The position numbers and the translations under genes are program-made. The notes under the pieces are model-generated. The model worked only from the letters and a program-made list of their open reading frames with translations. It did no database searches and was not told the origin of the DNA. This document shows, piece by piece, positions 27,952 to 38,520 of a DNA stretch of 64,000 nucleotides. Within the stretch, counting starts at the first letter, position 1. Each line of letters begins with the position of its first letter. The stretch is from Alteromonas sp. IB21 (GTDB lineage: Bacteria; Pseudomonadota; Gammaproteobacteria; Enterobacterales; Alteromonadaceae). The stretch lies in NCBI RefSeq assembly GCF_016405965.1, contig NZ_JAEFCD010000008.1, forward strand, positions 96,209 through 160,208, written 5' to 3'.

Positions 27952-28216
27952 ATACCAATCCGCATAGATAATTGTCCACTCAGAAGGCGCTGGCAAGTTT
28001 CCTAGCAAAGCGTGGGAATGCAGGAATGGCTGTTCCCTTTCAAATTCCCAGAATGAAGCTAGGAAGCTTGCCAGACCTTCCCGAAGGGCGAGTTTAAAAT
28101 GTCCGTACTCTTTGTTGTGTCACCTTGATGTAGAACCACTATACCTGCGGTAACACGCCGCGAGTACGAACATTTTAACTCTCGCTGAGTGGGTAATTAT
28201 CTATGCGGACTGGTAT
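27952..28216. repeat. MITE-like element with 32-bp terminal inverted repeats and two inner hairpins
   Basis: The left end (27952-27983, beginning ATACCAATCCGCATAGATAA) and right end (28185-28216, ending TATGCGGACTGGTAT) are inverted copies over 32 bp with three mismatches. Inside are two more inverted repeats: CTGGCAAGTTTCCTAGC (27990-28006) with GCTAGGAAGCTTGCCAG (28059-28075), and an arm around GTTTAAAATGTCCGTACTC (28092-28112) with GAGTACGAACATTTTAAC (28162-28179). There is no ORF for a transposase. A third copy of the terminal sequence occurs alone at 62566-62597, which makes this a dispersed family. Confidence 0.85.
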
Positions 28217-28267
28217 AAAGGCCTGTTTTAATTTTACGCTTATCTTTGTTGTCAGCATTTCACAAAC

Positions 28268-28303
28268 AAAAAACCCGGCTAGTTTAGCACTGCCGGGTTT
28301 TTT
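28268..28303. terminator. Intrinsic terminator of glgP
   Basis: AAAAAACCCGGC pairs with GCCGGGTTTTTT around a 12-nt loop. It lies just after the glgP stop on the minus strand and is symmetrical enough to work both ways. Confidence 0.9.
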
Positions 28304-28319
28304 ATTTAACGCATTGCGA

Positions 28320-30797
28320 TTAGCCTTCAATCTTACACGGCGAAAGCTTCCAAACGCGCTCTACATAGTCACGAATTGAGCGATCTGAGGTAAATTTACC
28401 CATCTTAGCCGTATTGATGATGGCCATTTCAGCCCAGCGCTCTTTGTCGCGATACGCAGCATCAACTGCAATTTGTGCATCAGAATAAGCGCGGAAATCT
28501 GCCAGCACCATGTACGGGTCGCCATGATCCAGTAAGCTTTGCTTGATAGAGACTAAGGCACCTGGTTTACCCGGCGTGAAGTAATCGGTTTCTAGCCAAT
28601 CAAGCACGGCTTTAATCTCTGGATCTTTGTAGTAGTAATCGTGAGGGTTGTAGCCCTTAGCTTTAAGCTCGTTTACTTCTTCAACAGTCAATCCAAAAAT
28701 AAAGATGTTGTCGTCGCCTACTTCTTCGGCAATTTCAACGTTTGCGCCATCTAGTGTACCGATAGTCACCGCACCATTTAGTGCTAGCTTCATGTTACCA
28801 GTACCCGATGCTTCTTTACCTGCTGTACTGATTTGCTCAGATACGTCTGCCGCTGGGATCATTTTCTCTGCAAGAGAAACGCGATAGTTTGGTAAAAACG
28901 CAATCTTAATCTTGTTATTAACACGCGGGTCATTGTTAATTTTGTCTGCTACTTTGTTAATAGCATAAATGATGTCCTTAGCTAGTTTATAGCCAGGTGC
29001 TGCCTTCGCACCAAAGACAAACACTCGAGGGTGCATATCGTAATCAGGTTTTTCAAGAATTCGACGGTACAGTGCCATAATGTGCAACAAGGCTAAATGC
29101 TGACGCTTGTATTCGTGAAGACGCTTAATCTGCACGTCAAATATGGCGTTTACGTCTACTTCTAAATCCAACGTCTTACGAATTTCGTCGGCCAATAGTT
29201 CCTTATTTTCTAGCTTCACTTTCATGAATTGCTTTTGGAACGTTTTGTTGCTCGCGAATTTAGCTAAACCTTGAAGTTTGTCTAAGTCACGTGGCCAATC
29301 ATCACCAATTTTCTTATCAATTAGCTTAGAAAGCCCAGGGTTACACGCTTTCAACCAGCGACGGGGCGTAATACCATTGGTTACGTTAGTAAGTTTACCC
29401 GGATATAGCTCATCGAATTCTGGGAACAATGACGACTTAACAAGACGAGAGTGCATTTCTGCAACGCCGTTTACCGCAAACGAGCCGATAACCGATAGAT
29501 GACCCATGCGCACCATCTTTTCGTTGCCTTCTTCAATTATAGAAAGCTTCTCTTTCATGGCGTTGTCACCAGGCCATTTCTTATCAACCTCAGCCATAAA
29601 GCGATGGTTAATTTCGTAAATGATCTCTAGGTGGCGAGGAAGGATCTTCTCTATCATTCGAGCAGGCCACTTCTCTAGCGCCTCTGGTAGCAAGGTATGG
29701 TTGGTATACGCAAAGACCTTGGTACATATACCCCATGCTTCATCCCAACCAAGCTCTGCCCGGTCAACAAGAATACGCATAAGCTCTGGCACAGAAATAG
29801 CCGGGTGTGTGTCATTTAGCTGAATAACAACTTGGTCAGCGAAACGGCTCCAATCATCGCCATGGGCGCGCTTGTAGCGGCGAATAATGTCTTTCAATGA
29901 GCATGAACAGAAGAAATACTGCTGGATTAAGCGAAGCTCTTTACCAGCTTCCGTCTCATCGTTTGGATAGAGTACTTTTGAAATGGTTTCTGCCTGCACG
30001 TTTTCACGCTGTGCATCAACATACCCACCTGCATTAAACACATCCCAGTTAAAGTAGCCCGACGCTTCTGACTGCCATAAGCGCAGTACGTTAACTGTTT
30101 TACCTTCATAACCCACCACAGGAATATCCCACGGCACACCTTTAACGATAGAGCCTGGGTGCCATTCTTTTAGCACTCGACCATTTTCACCATATTTGGT
30201 TTCTACGTAGCCGTATAACGATACTTCTTGTGTAGATTCTGGACGACAAATTTCCCATGGGTTGCCGTAGTCTCGCCAGCTGTCTGGACGCTCGATTTGC
30301 GCACCGCTCTTAATTTCCTGACGGAATAAGCCGTGTTCATAATGAATTCCGTAACCGATAGCCGGTAATTCCATTGTTGCTAGAGAGTCGATAAAGCACG
30401 CTGCAAGACGGCCCAGGCCGCCGTTACCCAGCGCCATATCCGGCTCTTCTTCAAGAATGTCCGATATTTCTACACCCAGCTCTTTTAATGCACCACTTGC
30501 TACATCAAACAAGCCAAAGTTTTGCAGGTTGTTTGATAGCAAACGACCCATAAGGAATTCCGCAGAAAAGTAATGAACAGCACGTGTATCGTTAAAATAA
30601 TGGGATTTTTGCGTCTTGCGCAATCCTTCTAGCACTTGCTCTTGGATTGCTGCACACGTTGCTTTCCACCAAGCGTGATTGTTGGCTTTGTTTTCGTCGG
30701 TGCCTAATGTGCAGTGTAAGTGTTTAATAACGGCAGATTTAAAAGCCGCTTTATCGATCACTGGAGAGGGTTGCGTCTTGGTCGCTTTTGCGTTCAT
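28320..30797 (-). CDS. glgP: Glycogen/maltodextrin phosphorylase
   Basis: PLP-dependent enzyme of 825 residues that releases glucose-1-phosphate from alpha-1,4-glucans. The PLP lysine lies in [14 protein letters not shown] near residue 669, and the nucleotide-fold segment [14 protein letters not shown] is intact. Start ATG 30797 is preferred; the GTG 12 bp upstream is less likely. pgm, which converts its product to glucose-6-phosphate, lies upstream on the same strand, so the two form a functional pair, although a terminator separates them. Confidence 0.96.
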   Translation of the reverse strand: MNAKATKTQPSPVIDKAAFKSAVIKHLHCTLGTDENKANNHAWWKATCAAIQEQVLEGLRKTQKSHYFNDTRAVHYFSAEFLMGRLLSNNLQNFGLFDVASGALKELGVEISDILEEEPDMALGNGGLGRLAACFIDSLATMELPAIGYGIHYEHGLFRQEIKSGAQIERPDSWRDYGNPWEICRPESTQEVSLYGYVETKYGENGRVLKEWHPGSIVKGVPWDIPVVGYEGKTVNVLRLWQSEASGYFNWDVFNAGGYVDAQRENVQAETISKVLYPNDETEAGKELRLIQQYFFCSCSLKDIIRRYKRAHGDDWSRFADQVVIQLNDTHPAISVPELMRILVDRAELGWDEAWGICTKVFAYTNHTLLPEALEKWPARMIEKILPRHLEIIYEINHRFMAEVDKKWPGDNAMKEKLSIIEEGNEKMVRMGHLSVIGSFAVNGVAEMHSRLVKSSLFPEFDELYPGKLTNVTNGITPRRWLKACNPGLSKLIDKKIGDDWPRDLDKLQGLAKFASNKTFQKQFMKVKLENKELLADEIRKTLDLEVDVNAIFDVQIKRLHEYKRQHLALLHIMALYRRILEKPDYDMHPRVFVFGAKAAPGYKLAKDIIYAINKVADKINNDPRVNNKIKIAFLPNYRVSLAEKMIPAADVSEQISTAGKEASGTGNMKLALNGAVTIGTLDGANVEIAEEVGDDNIFIFGLTVEEVNELKAKGYNPHDYYYKDPEIKAVLDWLETDYFTPGKPGALVSIKQSLLDHGDPYMVLADFRAYSDAQIAVDAAYRDKERWAEMAIINTAKMGKFTSDRSIRDYVERVWKLSPCKIEG

Positions 30798-30930
30798 TTT
30801 GCGTCTCACTCTTAAATAAGAAATGGCGTTTTCACACCGAAAAGTAATTTAATTACAAAATATCTTAAGAATATGACAGCAATATATCAGTACTAAAACG
30901 ATTATGTTGTAATAATTTTGTTAAAATTAC

Positions 30931-30972
30931 AAAAAATCGCATGAATTCGTATTCATTCATGCGATTTTTAAC
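30931..30972. terminator. Terminator between pgm and glgP
   Basis: A 15-bp perfect stem AAAAATCGCATGAAT (30932-30946) with ATTCATGCGATTTTT (30955-30969), with A and T tracts on the two sides. It ends the seqA-pgm transcript on the minus strand, so glgP must have its own promoter within 30798-30930, which is very AT-rich. Confidence 0.85.
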
Positions 30973-31015
30973 AAATTTATTACAAATATTATTTAAGCCA
31001 GGTTTAATTTTGACC

Positions 31016-32668
31016 TTATTTAATGATTTTCCCTACGAGCAATTCAGCCTCAGCGATTAATTCTTGTAAGTGACTTTCACCATTAAAGCTTTCAGCATAA
31101 ATTTTGTAGATTTGCTCAGTGCCAGAAGGTCGTGCTGCAAACCAACCATTCTCTGTCGACACTTTTACCCCGCCGATAGCTGCGTTATTTCCTGGCGCGT
31201 GGGTTTGCACTGCAGTAATTGGCTCTCCAGCAAGGGTATCGCTGGTGATCACTGACGCATCCATAGCTGACAATTTTTGCTTTTGTTCAAGAGTTGCTGC
31301 TACATCGACGCGGCTGTATACAGGCGCTGCAAACTTTTCCGTTAGCGCTTCGTAATGCTCACCAGGATCTTTACCAGTCACGGCAAGAATTTCTGCCGCT
31401 AGCAAACATAGGATAAAACCGTCTTTATCTGTCGCCCATGTGCTTCCGTTTCGTTCTAGGAAAATACCACCAGCACTTTCCTCACCCGCAAAACCAATGG
31501 TGCTGTTAGATAAACCTTCCACAAACCATTTAAAACCCACGGGCATTTCCGCTAATGGTTTACCCAAATTTTTGGCAACACGGTCTATCATGCTGCTCGA
31601 AACCAGGGTTTTACCAATATTAAGTTCGCTCGGCCAATCTGCGCGATGTGTATACAAATAATTGATAGCAACCGCCAAGTAATGGTTAGGGTTCATGAGC
31701 CCTGCGCTTTTACACACGATTCCGTGGCGATCAAAGTCGGGGTCATTACCCCAGGCTAAATCAAAGTTGTCTTTAAGCTCGATAAGCCCCGCCATTGCAT
31801 AGGCAGAGGAACAGTCCATGCGAAGCTTACCGTCTTTGTCTCGGCGCATAAAACCAAATTGTGGGTCAACAGCATCGTTAACAACCGTAATATCCAGCCC
31901 ATACTTTTCAGCAATTCTAAACCAGTAGCCTACTCCAGCACCACCTAATGGATCTGTGCCTAGCTTCAAATTGGCCTTAGCAATGGCCTCCATATCAACG
32001 ACTTTTGCTAAGTCTTCGATATAAGGTTCCATAAAGTCTTCTTCGCGAAATAGTTTGCGAGCGCTCGCTTGGCGGATATCAATACGCTGAACGTCTTTAT
32101 TCCCATCTGCAATTAATGCGTTGGCGCGCTCTTGAATTTGCTTGGTCACGTCGCTATCGGCAGGCCCACCGTGAGGCGGATTATATTTAAAGCCACCGTC
32201 TGAAGGAGGATTATGAGAAGGCGTAATGACAATGCCGTCTGCCTTGTCGGTGTTGCCCGCACGGTTGTAGCGAATAATAGAACGAGAAATAACAGGCGTT
32301 GGCGTATAGCCCATGCTTTCGTTGTCTGCACGCTGCACGACAACATCAACACCATTGGCGCATAAAACTTCTATCGCTGTGATCATGGCAGGCTCAGATA
32401 ACGCGTGGGTATCTTTACCGACGAATAATGGGCCGTCAATACCTTCTTGCTTACGATATTCGACCAGTGCCTGGCAGATCGCACTGATGTGCGTATCGGT
32501 AAACGTAGCGTTTGACGCCGTACCTCTGTGGCCAGACGTACCAAAAGATACCGCCTGCCCCGGGTCATTCATATCCGGTTTGTAGCTGTAATACTGGCTC
32601 ACTAACTGTGCTACGTTAATAAGCTGTTCTTTTGCTGCATGCTCTCCAGCTTGCGGATGTAATGCCAT
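31016..32668 (-). CDS. pgm: Phosphoglucomutase (alpha-D-glucose specific)
   Basis: Interconverts glucose-1-phosphate and glucose-6-phosphate. The protein is 550 residues (E. coli 546). The phosphoserine loop reads [12 protein letters not shown] near residue 151, the metal loop [10 protein letters not shown], and the phosphate-binding end [19 protein letters not shown] 32668 with AAGGA upstream gives the family N-terminus [11 protein letters not shown]; longer starts would run into seqA. seqA ends 46 bp upstream, the same seqA-pgm order as in enterobacteria. Confidence 0.96.
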   Translation of the reverse strand: MALHPQAGEHAAKEQLINVAQLVSQYYSYKPDMNDPGQAVSFGTSGHRGTASNATFTDTHISAICQALVEYRKQEGIDGPLFVGKDTHALSEPAMITAIEVLCANGVDVVVQRADNESMGYTPTPVISRSIIRYNRAGNTDKADGIVITPSHNPPSDGGFKYNPPHGGPADSDVTKQIQERANALIADGNKDVQRIDIRQASARKLFREEDFMEPYIEDLAKVVDMEAIAKANLKLGTDPLGGAGVGYWFRIAEKYGLDITVVNDAVDPQFGFMRRDKDGKLRMDCSSAYAMAGLIELKDNFDLAWGNDPDFDRHGIVCKSAGLMNPNHYLAVAINYLYTHRADWPSELNIGKTLVSSSMIDRVAKNLGKPLAEMPVGFKWFVEGLSNSTIGFAGEESAGGIFLERNGSTWATDKDGFILCLLAAEILAVTGKDPGEHYEALTEKFAAPVYSRVDVAATLEQKQKLSAMDASVITSDTLAGEPITAVQTHAPGNNAAIGGVKVSTENGWFAARPSGTEQIYKIYAESFNGESHLQELIAEAELLVGKIIK

Positions 32669-32714
32669 GAAAAAATCCTTATTTAGAAGTTTCGTTATTC
32701 TCTTACTTAGCTTG

Positions 32715-33509
32715 CTATCTACCTTCTGAAGAAAAACGCGCAATCACGGTTTCAATAACATCAGGTTGATAGCCAAGGTTACGCAAAACTTGTTCCAGCA
32801 TATTCGTTTTCTTGGCAGTGTTGTTATTTGTTACTACCCAGAACGGGCTATCTGGAATAGCTTTGGGATTTGTGCTGCTGCCATTTTCAAGTAACGCTTC
32901 TTTACTCGTTGCAAAGTAGGTACGGTTTTTACCTTTGATACTCTCTACGCGAGAGAAATTTTCTGCATTAAGCTTGTGCGCTGCACTCAAAACAAACAAG
33001 AATTGATCAACCCGTTTGGTAAATGTACTCAATGCATCTTTCGATACAGCATCCACAATATCCCGCTTATTATGGGTCTCGCTTGAAGGCAACGTCGTAG
33101 AATCGGCCTCTAGATTTCCAGCTACTTTTGGACGAGCTGGCGCTTTGGCCGAACTAGTTCTCGCTGGTGCAGCCTTTGTAGAAGTTTTCTTGACGGTGAC
33201 TTTCGCCGGCGAACTGGCTACTGATTTAGCCGCTGTTCTTGCTGTCTGTGATTTCGCTGGTATTTTAGGCGCTGCTTCCGCTCTTACCGCTGTGCTTGAA
33301 TTACTTGCAGCCTCGGTCACTTCTGCACTTATTGATTCGCTTGTTTTTGCAGGAGTTGATGTGTTGCCGCTAGACTCATTCCCGTGCGCGACAGCGCCGT
33401 CTTCAGGTAAAAGTAAACGTCTTAAAATCTGTGATGCACTCTCACCAATATGCTTAGTCTGGCTGGCGATGAAGGCATATAAATCGTCATCTATTTCAAT
33501 GCTTTTCAT
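32715..33509 (-). CDS. seqA: SeqA, negative modulator of replication initiation, with long basic linker
   Basis: Binds hemimethylated GATC sites and sequesters the newly replicated origin. The N-terminal oligomerisation domain ([20 protein letters not shown], residues 1-50) and the C-terminal DNA-binding domain (about 160-264, with [14 protein letters not shown] and [20 protein letters not shown]) are clear. Between them lies about 100 residues rich in Ala, Lys, Ser, Thr and Pro with PAK-like repeats, far longer than the roughly 30-residue linker of E. coli SeqA (181 residues total versus 264 here). ATG 33509 with AAGGAAG upstream is the family start. It is followed by pgm in an operon. Confidence 0.93.
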   Translation of the reverse strand: MKSIEIDDDLYAFIASQTKHIGESASQILRRLLLPEDGAVAHGNESSGNTSTPAKTSESISAEVTEAASNSSTAVRAEAAPKIPAKSQTARTAAKSVASSPAKVTVKKTSTKAAPARTSSAKAPARPKVAGNLEADSTTLPSSETHNKRDIVDAVSKDALSTFTKRVDQFLFVLSAAHKLNAENFSRVESIKGKNRTYFATSKEALLENGSSTNPKAIPDSPFWVVTNNNTAKKTNMLEQVLRNLGYQPDVIETVIARFSSEGR

Positions 33510-33896
33510 AACTACTTCCTTTTCAAGATGCACCATTATAGACAACACAGATAAACTACGCAGCACTAAATAGCAGATGTTTTATGGAATCTATGCCGAT
33601 AAGACAGCAAAGCGCCATTCTTGGCATTTCAATCGCATATCTAGGATCGCTGTTGAAAGCTCTACATCGCTATGCTTTTAATGGCTAACGTTAGCGATAG
33701 CAAGAAGCGAACTAAACACAAAAGAGATAAGGTTGCTAGCTATACACCTGTTGATATACGTGGGTATAAAATTTAACAGGCATTAGAATAGAGAGCTTTT
33801 TACTTTACTTGCTAGTATTAATGGGTAGCCGTAAAAGCTTGAACACAATCTCGTGATTAGTGTGACATAGTATTTTTAAATTAAAGTGACGATCAT
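33510..33896. other. Divergent promoter region seqA / moxR
   Basis: A 387-bp gap between two divergent operons. It holds an inverted repeat ATCGCTA (33666-33672) with TAGCGAT (33692-33698), and the palindrome GCTAACGTTAGC within it. I see no clear promoter boxes and no RNA gene. Confidence 0.3.
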
Positions 33897-34844
33897 ATGC
33901 GCCAAGAAATTATCCGTGTTCAGCAAGCTCTCAGTCAGAAAATCATTGGTAAAGACCACCAGCTGAAACTCGCGATTACGTGTTTACTTGCCAATGGCCA
34001 CTTATTGATTGAAGACTTGCCTGGAATGGGTAAAACCACGTTATCCCACGCACTGTCGCAAGTTTTTGGCCTGCAGTATTCTCGAATTCAATTTACATCA
34101 GACCTGCTTCCTTCAGACATGTTAGGTGTAAACATATTTCACAGCCATGAAAGTGATGAGTCGAAACGTTTTAGCTTTAGGCACGGCCCCATCTTTAGCC
34201 AAGTTGTATTAGCTGACGAATTAAATCGAGCTAGTCCAAAAACCCAAAGTGCGCTGCTAGAAGCGATGGAAGAACGTCAGGTGAGTATAGATGGTGTAAC
34301 CCATGCGTTGCCCTCTCCATTTTTTGTAATTGCTACGCAAAATCCTAGTTACCAATCGGGCACTTATCCATTGCCAGAATCCCAGCTCGACCGCTTCTTT
34401 ATGCGTATTTCCTTAGGCTACCCAGCGTGGGAAGCTGAAAAGACCATGCTCTTGCAACAAGATGCATCAGCACCTCTCTCGCAAATATTAAATGAGATGA
34501 ATTTGCACCAAATGCAGAGCGATGTCTCGGCGGTTCACGCGAGCGATGCCGTTATCCACTACATATTAAGATTGGTGAGCGAGAGCAGAGAAAGCAACGA
34601 TTACCCTAACCCGCTCTCCCCGCGAGCCAGTCGTGCACTACTTCAAGGCGCAAAAGCATGGGCGTTCGTGTCTGGCAAAGCATATGTTACCCCAGAAGAT
34701 GTTCAAGCGGTGTTCATAGCAATTACCGCGCATAGGCTAATGCTGCCGTCACATCAACTCGGCCAAGGCCCGCAAACGAATGCTTTTGATGGCGAAAAGC
34801 TGAGCCAAAAACTACTTGATAGTGTTGACCCTCTTGCGGCGTAG
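33897..34844 (+). CDS. MoxR-family AAA+ ATPase
   Basis: Chaperone-like ATPase of 315 residues with Walker A in EDLPGMGKTTL, Walker B/sensor region VVLADELNRASPKTQSALLEAMEE and the lid domain around PLSPRASRALLQGAKAWAF. MoxR proteins act with DUF58 and VWA or transglutaminase partners in envelope maturation. Here DUF58 and a TgpA-like gene follow at once in the same direction, so they form one operon. The client is unknown. Confidence 0.93.
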   Translation: MRQEIIRVQQALSQKIIGKDHQLKLAITCLLANGHLLIEDLPGMGKTTLSHALSQVFGLQYSRIQFTSDLLPSDMLGVNIFHSHESDESKRFSFRHGPIFSQVVLADELNRASPKTQSALLEAMEERQVSIDGVTHALPSPFFVIATQNPSYQSGTYPLPESQLDRFFMRISLGYPAWEAEKTMLLQQDASAPLSQILNEMNLHQMQSDVSAVHASDAVIHYILRLVSESRESNDYPNPLSPRASRALLQGAKAWAFVSGKAYVTPEDVQAVFIAITAHRLMLPSHQLGQGPQTNAFDGEKLSQKLLDSVDPLAA

Positions 34845-34871
34845 CAATGATGAGAGCTCGGAGTACTGAAC

Positions 34872-36017
34872 GTGCCTAAAGTGCCGTTATTAATGTCAAA
34901 ACACGTCAAACGTAGGTTATTGAAATGGCTCGATAAACGGGTTCCCGCCTCTCATGAACACCATTTAAACTTGAATAGTATTTTTATACTACCCAGTGGG
35001 TTTGGCTGGACTTTCATTATCTTGTCACTGTGTTTATTTTTATTGGGCACCAACTATCAAAACAACTTGATGCTACTGCTTAGCTATTTATGTTTAAGCA
35101 TTATGCTGCTAACGCTGTTTTACACGCATCAGAATTTTGCGCGCCTGGCAGTTAAAGCACTTCCTCCTAATCCCTTTCACTGTAACTTACAAGGTGAAAT
35201 GCAGCTTCAGGTTATTCCGCATACGAATTCCCCAACAAAATCCTGCTGCGGTATGCTGTCTATAAAATGGCTGAATGCCATTCGTCACGTTGAAACCCAA
35301 GAAAGAACACGTGATTATACCGTTGAAAAATCAGCGGCGCCGCCAAGCTACACTTTTGCATTAAATGGCAATATAGATGGTCATGAAGGGCAAGCGCAAA
35401 CACTACATGTTCCTTTAAATATTGCAACGCGAGGGAAGTTTACCCTAGGGCGTATAACGATAGCATGCGACTTTCCACTTGGGCTTTACAAATGCTGGAC
35501 TCACCTCGACTTCCAACAACATGTAACTGTATATGCAAAGCCCTTAGAAGGTCCGGTTACTATCGATAAAGTGGCCAGTGCAGATGAATCAAAAAGCGTC
35601 AGTCAAATAAACGATTCAACGAACAACGACGATTTTTACGCATTGAAGGATTACGAAGTTGGCCAGCCCTTAAACCGTGTATCGTGGAAGCATGTGGCTA
35701 AAAACGGAAACTGGGTTTCAAAGTCTTTTACCTCGTTGTGCAGCGACAGTTTTGTTCTTTCCATACCTTCGAATGTAGACATAGAAACGGCTGTTTCCCT
35801 ACTAACCTTTGAAACCCTATCATGGTCAGCTGCTGACCGTGTGTTCGGAATTCACTACAAAGGGCTTAATATTGCACCTAACCATGGCGTTGAACATATG
35901 CAAAAATGTTTAACGGCACTCGCCTGCTTTAACCGTCATACACCGCCTTTCTCCCCAGTTGATGATAGCACCGTTTCAATATCTAAAAGGCAGAATGAAA
36001 GGGCGAGTTCCGTATAA
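34872..36017 (+). CDS. DUF58 domain membrane protein
   Basis: A 381-residue protein with two adjacent TM helices (about residues 36-78), then a long cytoplasmic or periplasmic region ending in the DUF58 signature DFYALKDYEVGQPLNRVSWK near residue 255. GTG 34872 follows GGAG with 9-bp spacing, 28 bp after moxR. The next gene starts on the last base of this stop (TAATG). The function of DUF58 is not established; it is found with MoxR ATPases. Confidence 0.87.
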   Translation: MPKVPLLMSKHVKRRLLKWLDKRVPASHEHHLNLNSIFILPSGFGWTFIILSLCLFLLGTNYQNNLMLLLSYLCLSIMLLTLFYTHQNFARLAVKALPPNPFHCNLQGEMQLQVIPHTNSPTKSCCGMLSIKWLNAIRHVETQERTRDYTVEKSAAPPSYTFALNGNIDGHEGQAQTLHVPLNIATRGKFTLGRITIACDFPLGLYKCWTHLDFQQHVTVYAKPLEGPVTIDKVASADESKSVSQINDSTNNDDFYALKDYEVGQPLNRVSWKHVAKNGNWVSKSFTSLCSDSFVLSIPSNVDIETAVSLLTFETLSWSAADRVFGIHYKGLNIAPNHGVEHMQKCLTALACFNRHTPPFSPVDDSTVSISKRQNERASSV

Positions 36018-38092
36018 TGAATCAGGTTTTTTTGAGGCGTATACCACGATTTTTTATTTATAAAGCAGTGTTCAGCCAACCGCGCGCCTTGGCAATATTA
36101 CTCCTTTGCACTGCGTTCTCTCTCATCATCGCAACCCTCACTGCACCACTGATGATATGGGTACTCATGCTCGGTGGATGTGCTGTTATCGTCAGAATTG
36201 CTGGACTTAGCACGATGCACAGTTTGCCCACCTCACGCACGGTAAACCTACTGGCCATACTTGCGGTGTTTGCTTTGTCTTGGTTCGGCCTGTCAGCTGG
36301 GCTGCTAGATAGCATGATCAATTTGCTTGTCGTGGCAAGTGGCTTAAAAATTATGCTGGTGCAAAAGACTCGGGATTTTCATTTACTTATTTGTACCTGC
36401 CTATTTTTGATTGGCTGCGGCTTTATTTCTTCGCTTAGCGTGTTTGCTTGGTTGGGCTACACAGCAATATTAGCGCTACTGCTTATTGCAACTGCTATCT
36501 ATCACGGTGCTGGCGTTTCAATAAAGAAGAATGTCAAATTCGTAACTGTACTTATTGTTCAAGCCGCTCCTATTGCGCTTCTTTTATTTTTATTACTGCC
36601 CCAGCTACCTCCGCTTTGGCAGATGCCTACCTCAAAGTCGACGGAAACCGGGCTATCCGACACGGTTACCCCAGGTGATATAGCGTCACTTGCGAGTTCC
36701 TCTGCGTTAGCTTTCAGCGCTACATTCGATAGCCCCAATGATGTCCCTATTGCAGAATCTAGATACTGGCGCGCCATCACACTAGAACATTTTGATGGTA
36801 AAACTTGGTCGATAAGCGACAAACGTAAGCAAGCTGAGCAACAGTTGGCTTTAATGGGTAAACCAACGCCCTTGTCTGTTTTGGCCGAAAACGATCTACC
36901 TCAGGTGACCAATTACGAACTGATTGTAGAGCCCACTCAGCAAACATGGCTATTTGCTCTAGAGCCTTCATCACCTAACAACCGTGAAAACAGTATTTAT
37001 GTAAGAAGTCTTTTTGACTATACCCTACGTGCGAATAGCCCTATTTCAAGCAAAAAAGCTTTCTATATGCGCTACTTTCCAAACGCTAATATCACTAACG
37101 GTATAGGAAAATTCGAAGCACAGCTTAACCTTGAAGTCTCAATGAATGGTAATACGAGAGCGAGAATGTGGGGCCAGACACTTGCCAACCAATATTCTAA
37201 CGCGCAAGACGTGGTCGAAGCGGTAATGCGTGAATTTGGCAATGGTGGGTTCCGCTATACTCTCTCTCCAAATGCTATGCCTACAGACCCCGTAGACCGT
37301 TTTCTTTTTGAGGAGCGCGCGGGCTTTTGCGCTCATTATGCGGGCGCCATGGTTTACGTGCTTCGCGCAGCTGGCGTGCCTGCGAGAATGGTAACAGGCT
37401 ATCAAGGGGGTAGTGCACTTAATGAAAACGTGCTTCAAATAAGACAATATGATTCACATGCATGGGTAGAAGCACTCATCAATAACGTTTGGGTACGCTT
37501 CGACCCCACCAGCATGGCTGCGCCCTCTCGCCTAACCTTTGGCCTTGAGCGTGCGTTAGAAGAACTCGGGGAGTCTCGTCAAACGACTATACTCAGTGAC
37601 TTTAGTAACTCTGCATTTTTTGCTGCGCTACAAAGTTGGTTTCAACAGCTAGATTATTCGTGGAGTAAGTGGGTACTGGGTTTTGATAATGCAGCCCAAA
37701 CCAACATGTTTGAAGAGCTATTAGGTGCGCTGACACCGCAAAAAATGCGGTTTGTATTTCTCACTGCCCTAGGCCTTGTCGGTATTATATTAGCGCTGTA
37801 TTTTTTACCAAAAAGGCAACGGAAAACGCTTTCGCCCTCACATAGCATTTTATTGAAAGCCATAAAACATGTTGAAGCAGAAACCGGTGTACAAAGAGGT
37901 AACAAAACCTTGTCTACCTATTTGGCAGAGGTCCTCCCTTTATTAAGCGCAGATGCAGCGAACGCATTACAGCAACTTTCGGCGCAATTCGAACTTGATA
38001 GTTATGCACAACAAGCTGAAACACAGCAAACGCAAACCAATATGAAACATCAGCTAAAAGTTTTGAAGCAGGCACGAAAGAAAAAAAGCTAA
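36017..38092 (+). CDS. TgpA-like membrane transglutaminase-family protein
   Basis: A 691-residue inner-membrane protein. Several TM helices fill residues 1-200 (DUF3488 region), a periplasmic transglutaminase-like domain carries the Cys (RAGFCAHYAGAMV, near 437), His (YDSHAWVEA, near 480) and Asp (VRFDPT, near 495) triad, and a further TM lies near 585-605 with a cytoplasmic tail. This is the layout of Pseudomonas TgpA, which is needed for viability there and has periplasmic transglutaminase activity. It ends the moxR-DUF58-tgpA operon; no VWA gene accompanies it. Confidence 0.9.
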   Translation: MNQVFLRRIPRFFIYKAVFSQPRALAILLLCTAFSLIIATLTAPLMIWVLMLGGCAVIVRIAGLSTMHSLPTSRTVNLLAILAVFALSWFGLSAGLLDSMINLLVVASGLKIMLVQKTRDFHLLICTCLFLIGCGFISSLSVFAWLGYTAILALLLIATAIYHGAGVSIKKNVKFVTVLIVQAAPIALLLFLLLPQLPPLWQMPTSKSTETGLSDTVTPGDIASLASSSALAFSATFDSPNDVPIAESRYWRAITLEHFDGKTWSISDKRKQAEQQLALMGKPTPLSVLAENDLPQVTNYELIVEPTQQTWLFALEPSSPNNRENSIYVRSLFDYTLRANSPISSKKAFYMRYFPNANITNGIGKFEAQLNLEVSMNGNTRARMWGQTLANQYSNAQDVVEAVMREFGNGGFRYTLSPNAMPTDPVDRFLFEERAGFCAHYAGAMVYVLRAAGVPARMVTGYQGGSALNENVLQIRQYDSHAWVEALINNVWVRFDPTSMAAPSRLTFGLERALEELGESRQTTILSDFSNSAFFAALQSWFQQLDYSWSKWVLGFDNAAQTNMFEELLGALTPQKMRFVFLTALGLVGIILALYFLPKRQRKTLSPSHSILLKAIKHVEAETGVQRGNKTLSTYLAEVLPLLSADAANALQQLSAQFELDSYAQQAETQQTQTNMKHQLKVLKQARKKKS

Positions 38093-38243
38093 AACTAATT
38101 GCACCCTAAACAGGCATTCCCCACCTTTTTAGTGCAGACAAAACACCACGCGCTGTGCGCAATTGTCTTTCTGCCTTTCCTAAGAATATTTAACACATTG
38201 TTTTAATAGGTCATTTTCACCTTCATCACGATCATTTTAGCTG

Positions 38244-38260
38244 TTGGCACTTTTTTAGCT
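38244..38260 (+). promoter_or_regulatory. Sigma-54 (-24/-12) promoter
   Basis: TTGGCACTTTTTTAGCT matches the sigma-54 consensus TGGCAC-N5-TTGCW with one mismatch. The invariant GG (38246-38247) and GC (38258-38259) are exactly 10 bp apart. It lies about 260 bp upstream of the formate/nitrite channel, consistent with NtrC-controlled nitrogen genes and with a long untranslated leader. An NtrC site was not identified with certainty. Confidence 0.68.
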
Positions 38261-38322
38261 TTATTCAGATGGATAGCAAAGTTCGTGGGCCAATACTTTA
38301 ACTATGGCCGCTATGAGCTTTG

Positions 38323-38440
38323 GTGTACAAAGACGTACACATAAACAGAGGTATGTCTGTTAGCTATTAACCATGCAGAAGTTTTGGACAAAGGCGTCCC
38401 CAGTGCTTTCTAACGAGAGCGCTGCGGACGCCTTTTTTTG
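38323..38440 (+). promoter_or_regulatory. ANTAR/NasT-type antitermination leader with terminator
   Basis: Hairpin P1 is GTGTAC-AAAGAC-GTACAC (38323-38340): a 6-bp stem with a hexaloop whose first base is A and fourth is G, the rule for ANTAR-protein targets. Directly after it a second 6-bp stem AACAGA/TCTGTT (38344-38361) also carries a hexaloop (GGTATG), which does not follow the A1/G4 rule. An intrinsic terminator follows: AAAGGCGTCC (38390-38399) with GGACGCCTTT (38426-38435) and seven T. This layout is known from nas/nir leaders controlled by NasR or NasT. NasT is not in the window. Confidence 0.65.
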
Positions 38441-38520
38441 ATCTGCAAGAACACATGTAAATAGCTAACTGCCAAACCACAACTGGTAACTGATTAATCT
38501 CAACAACGTAAGGTGAAAAC

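Noticed and set aside
33016..33573. 185-codon ORF antisense to seqA
   Set aside because: It is the mirror of the repetitive Ala/Lys linker codons of seqA and has no ribosome site.
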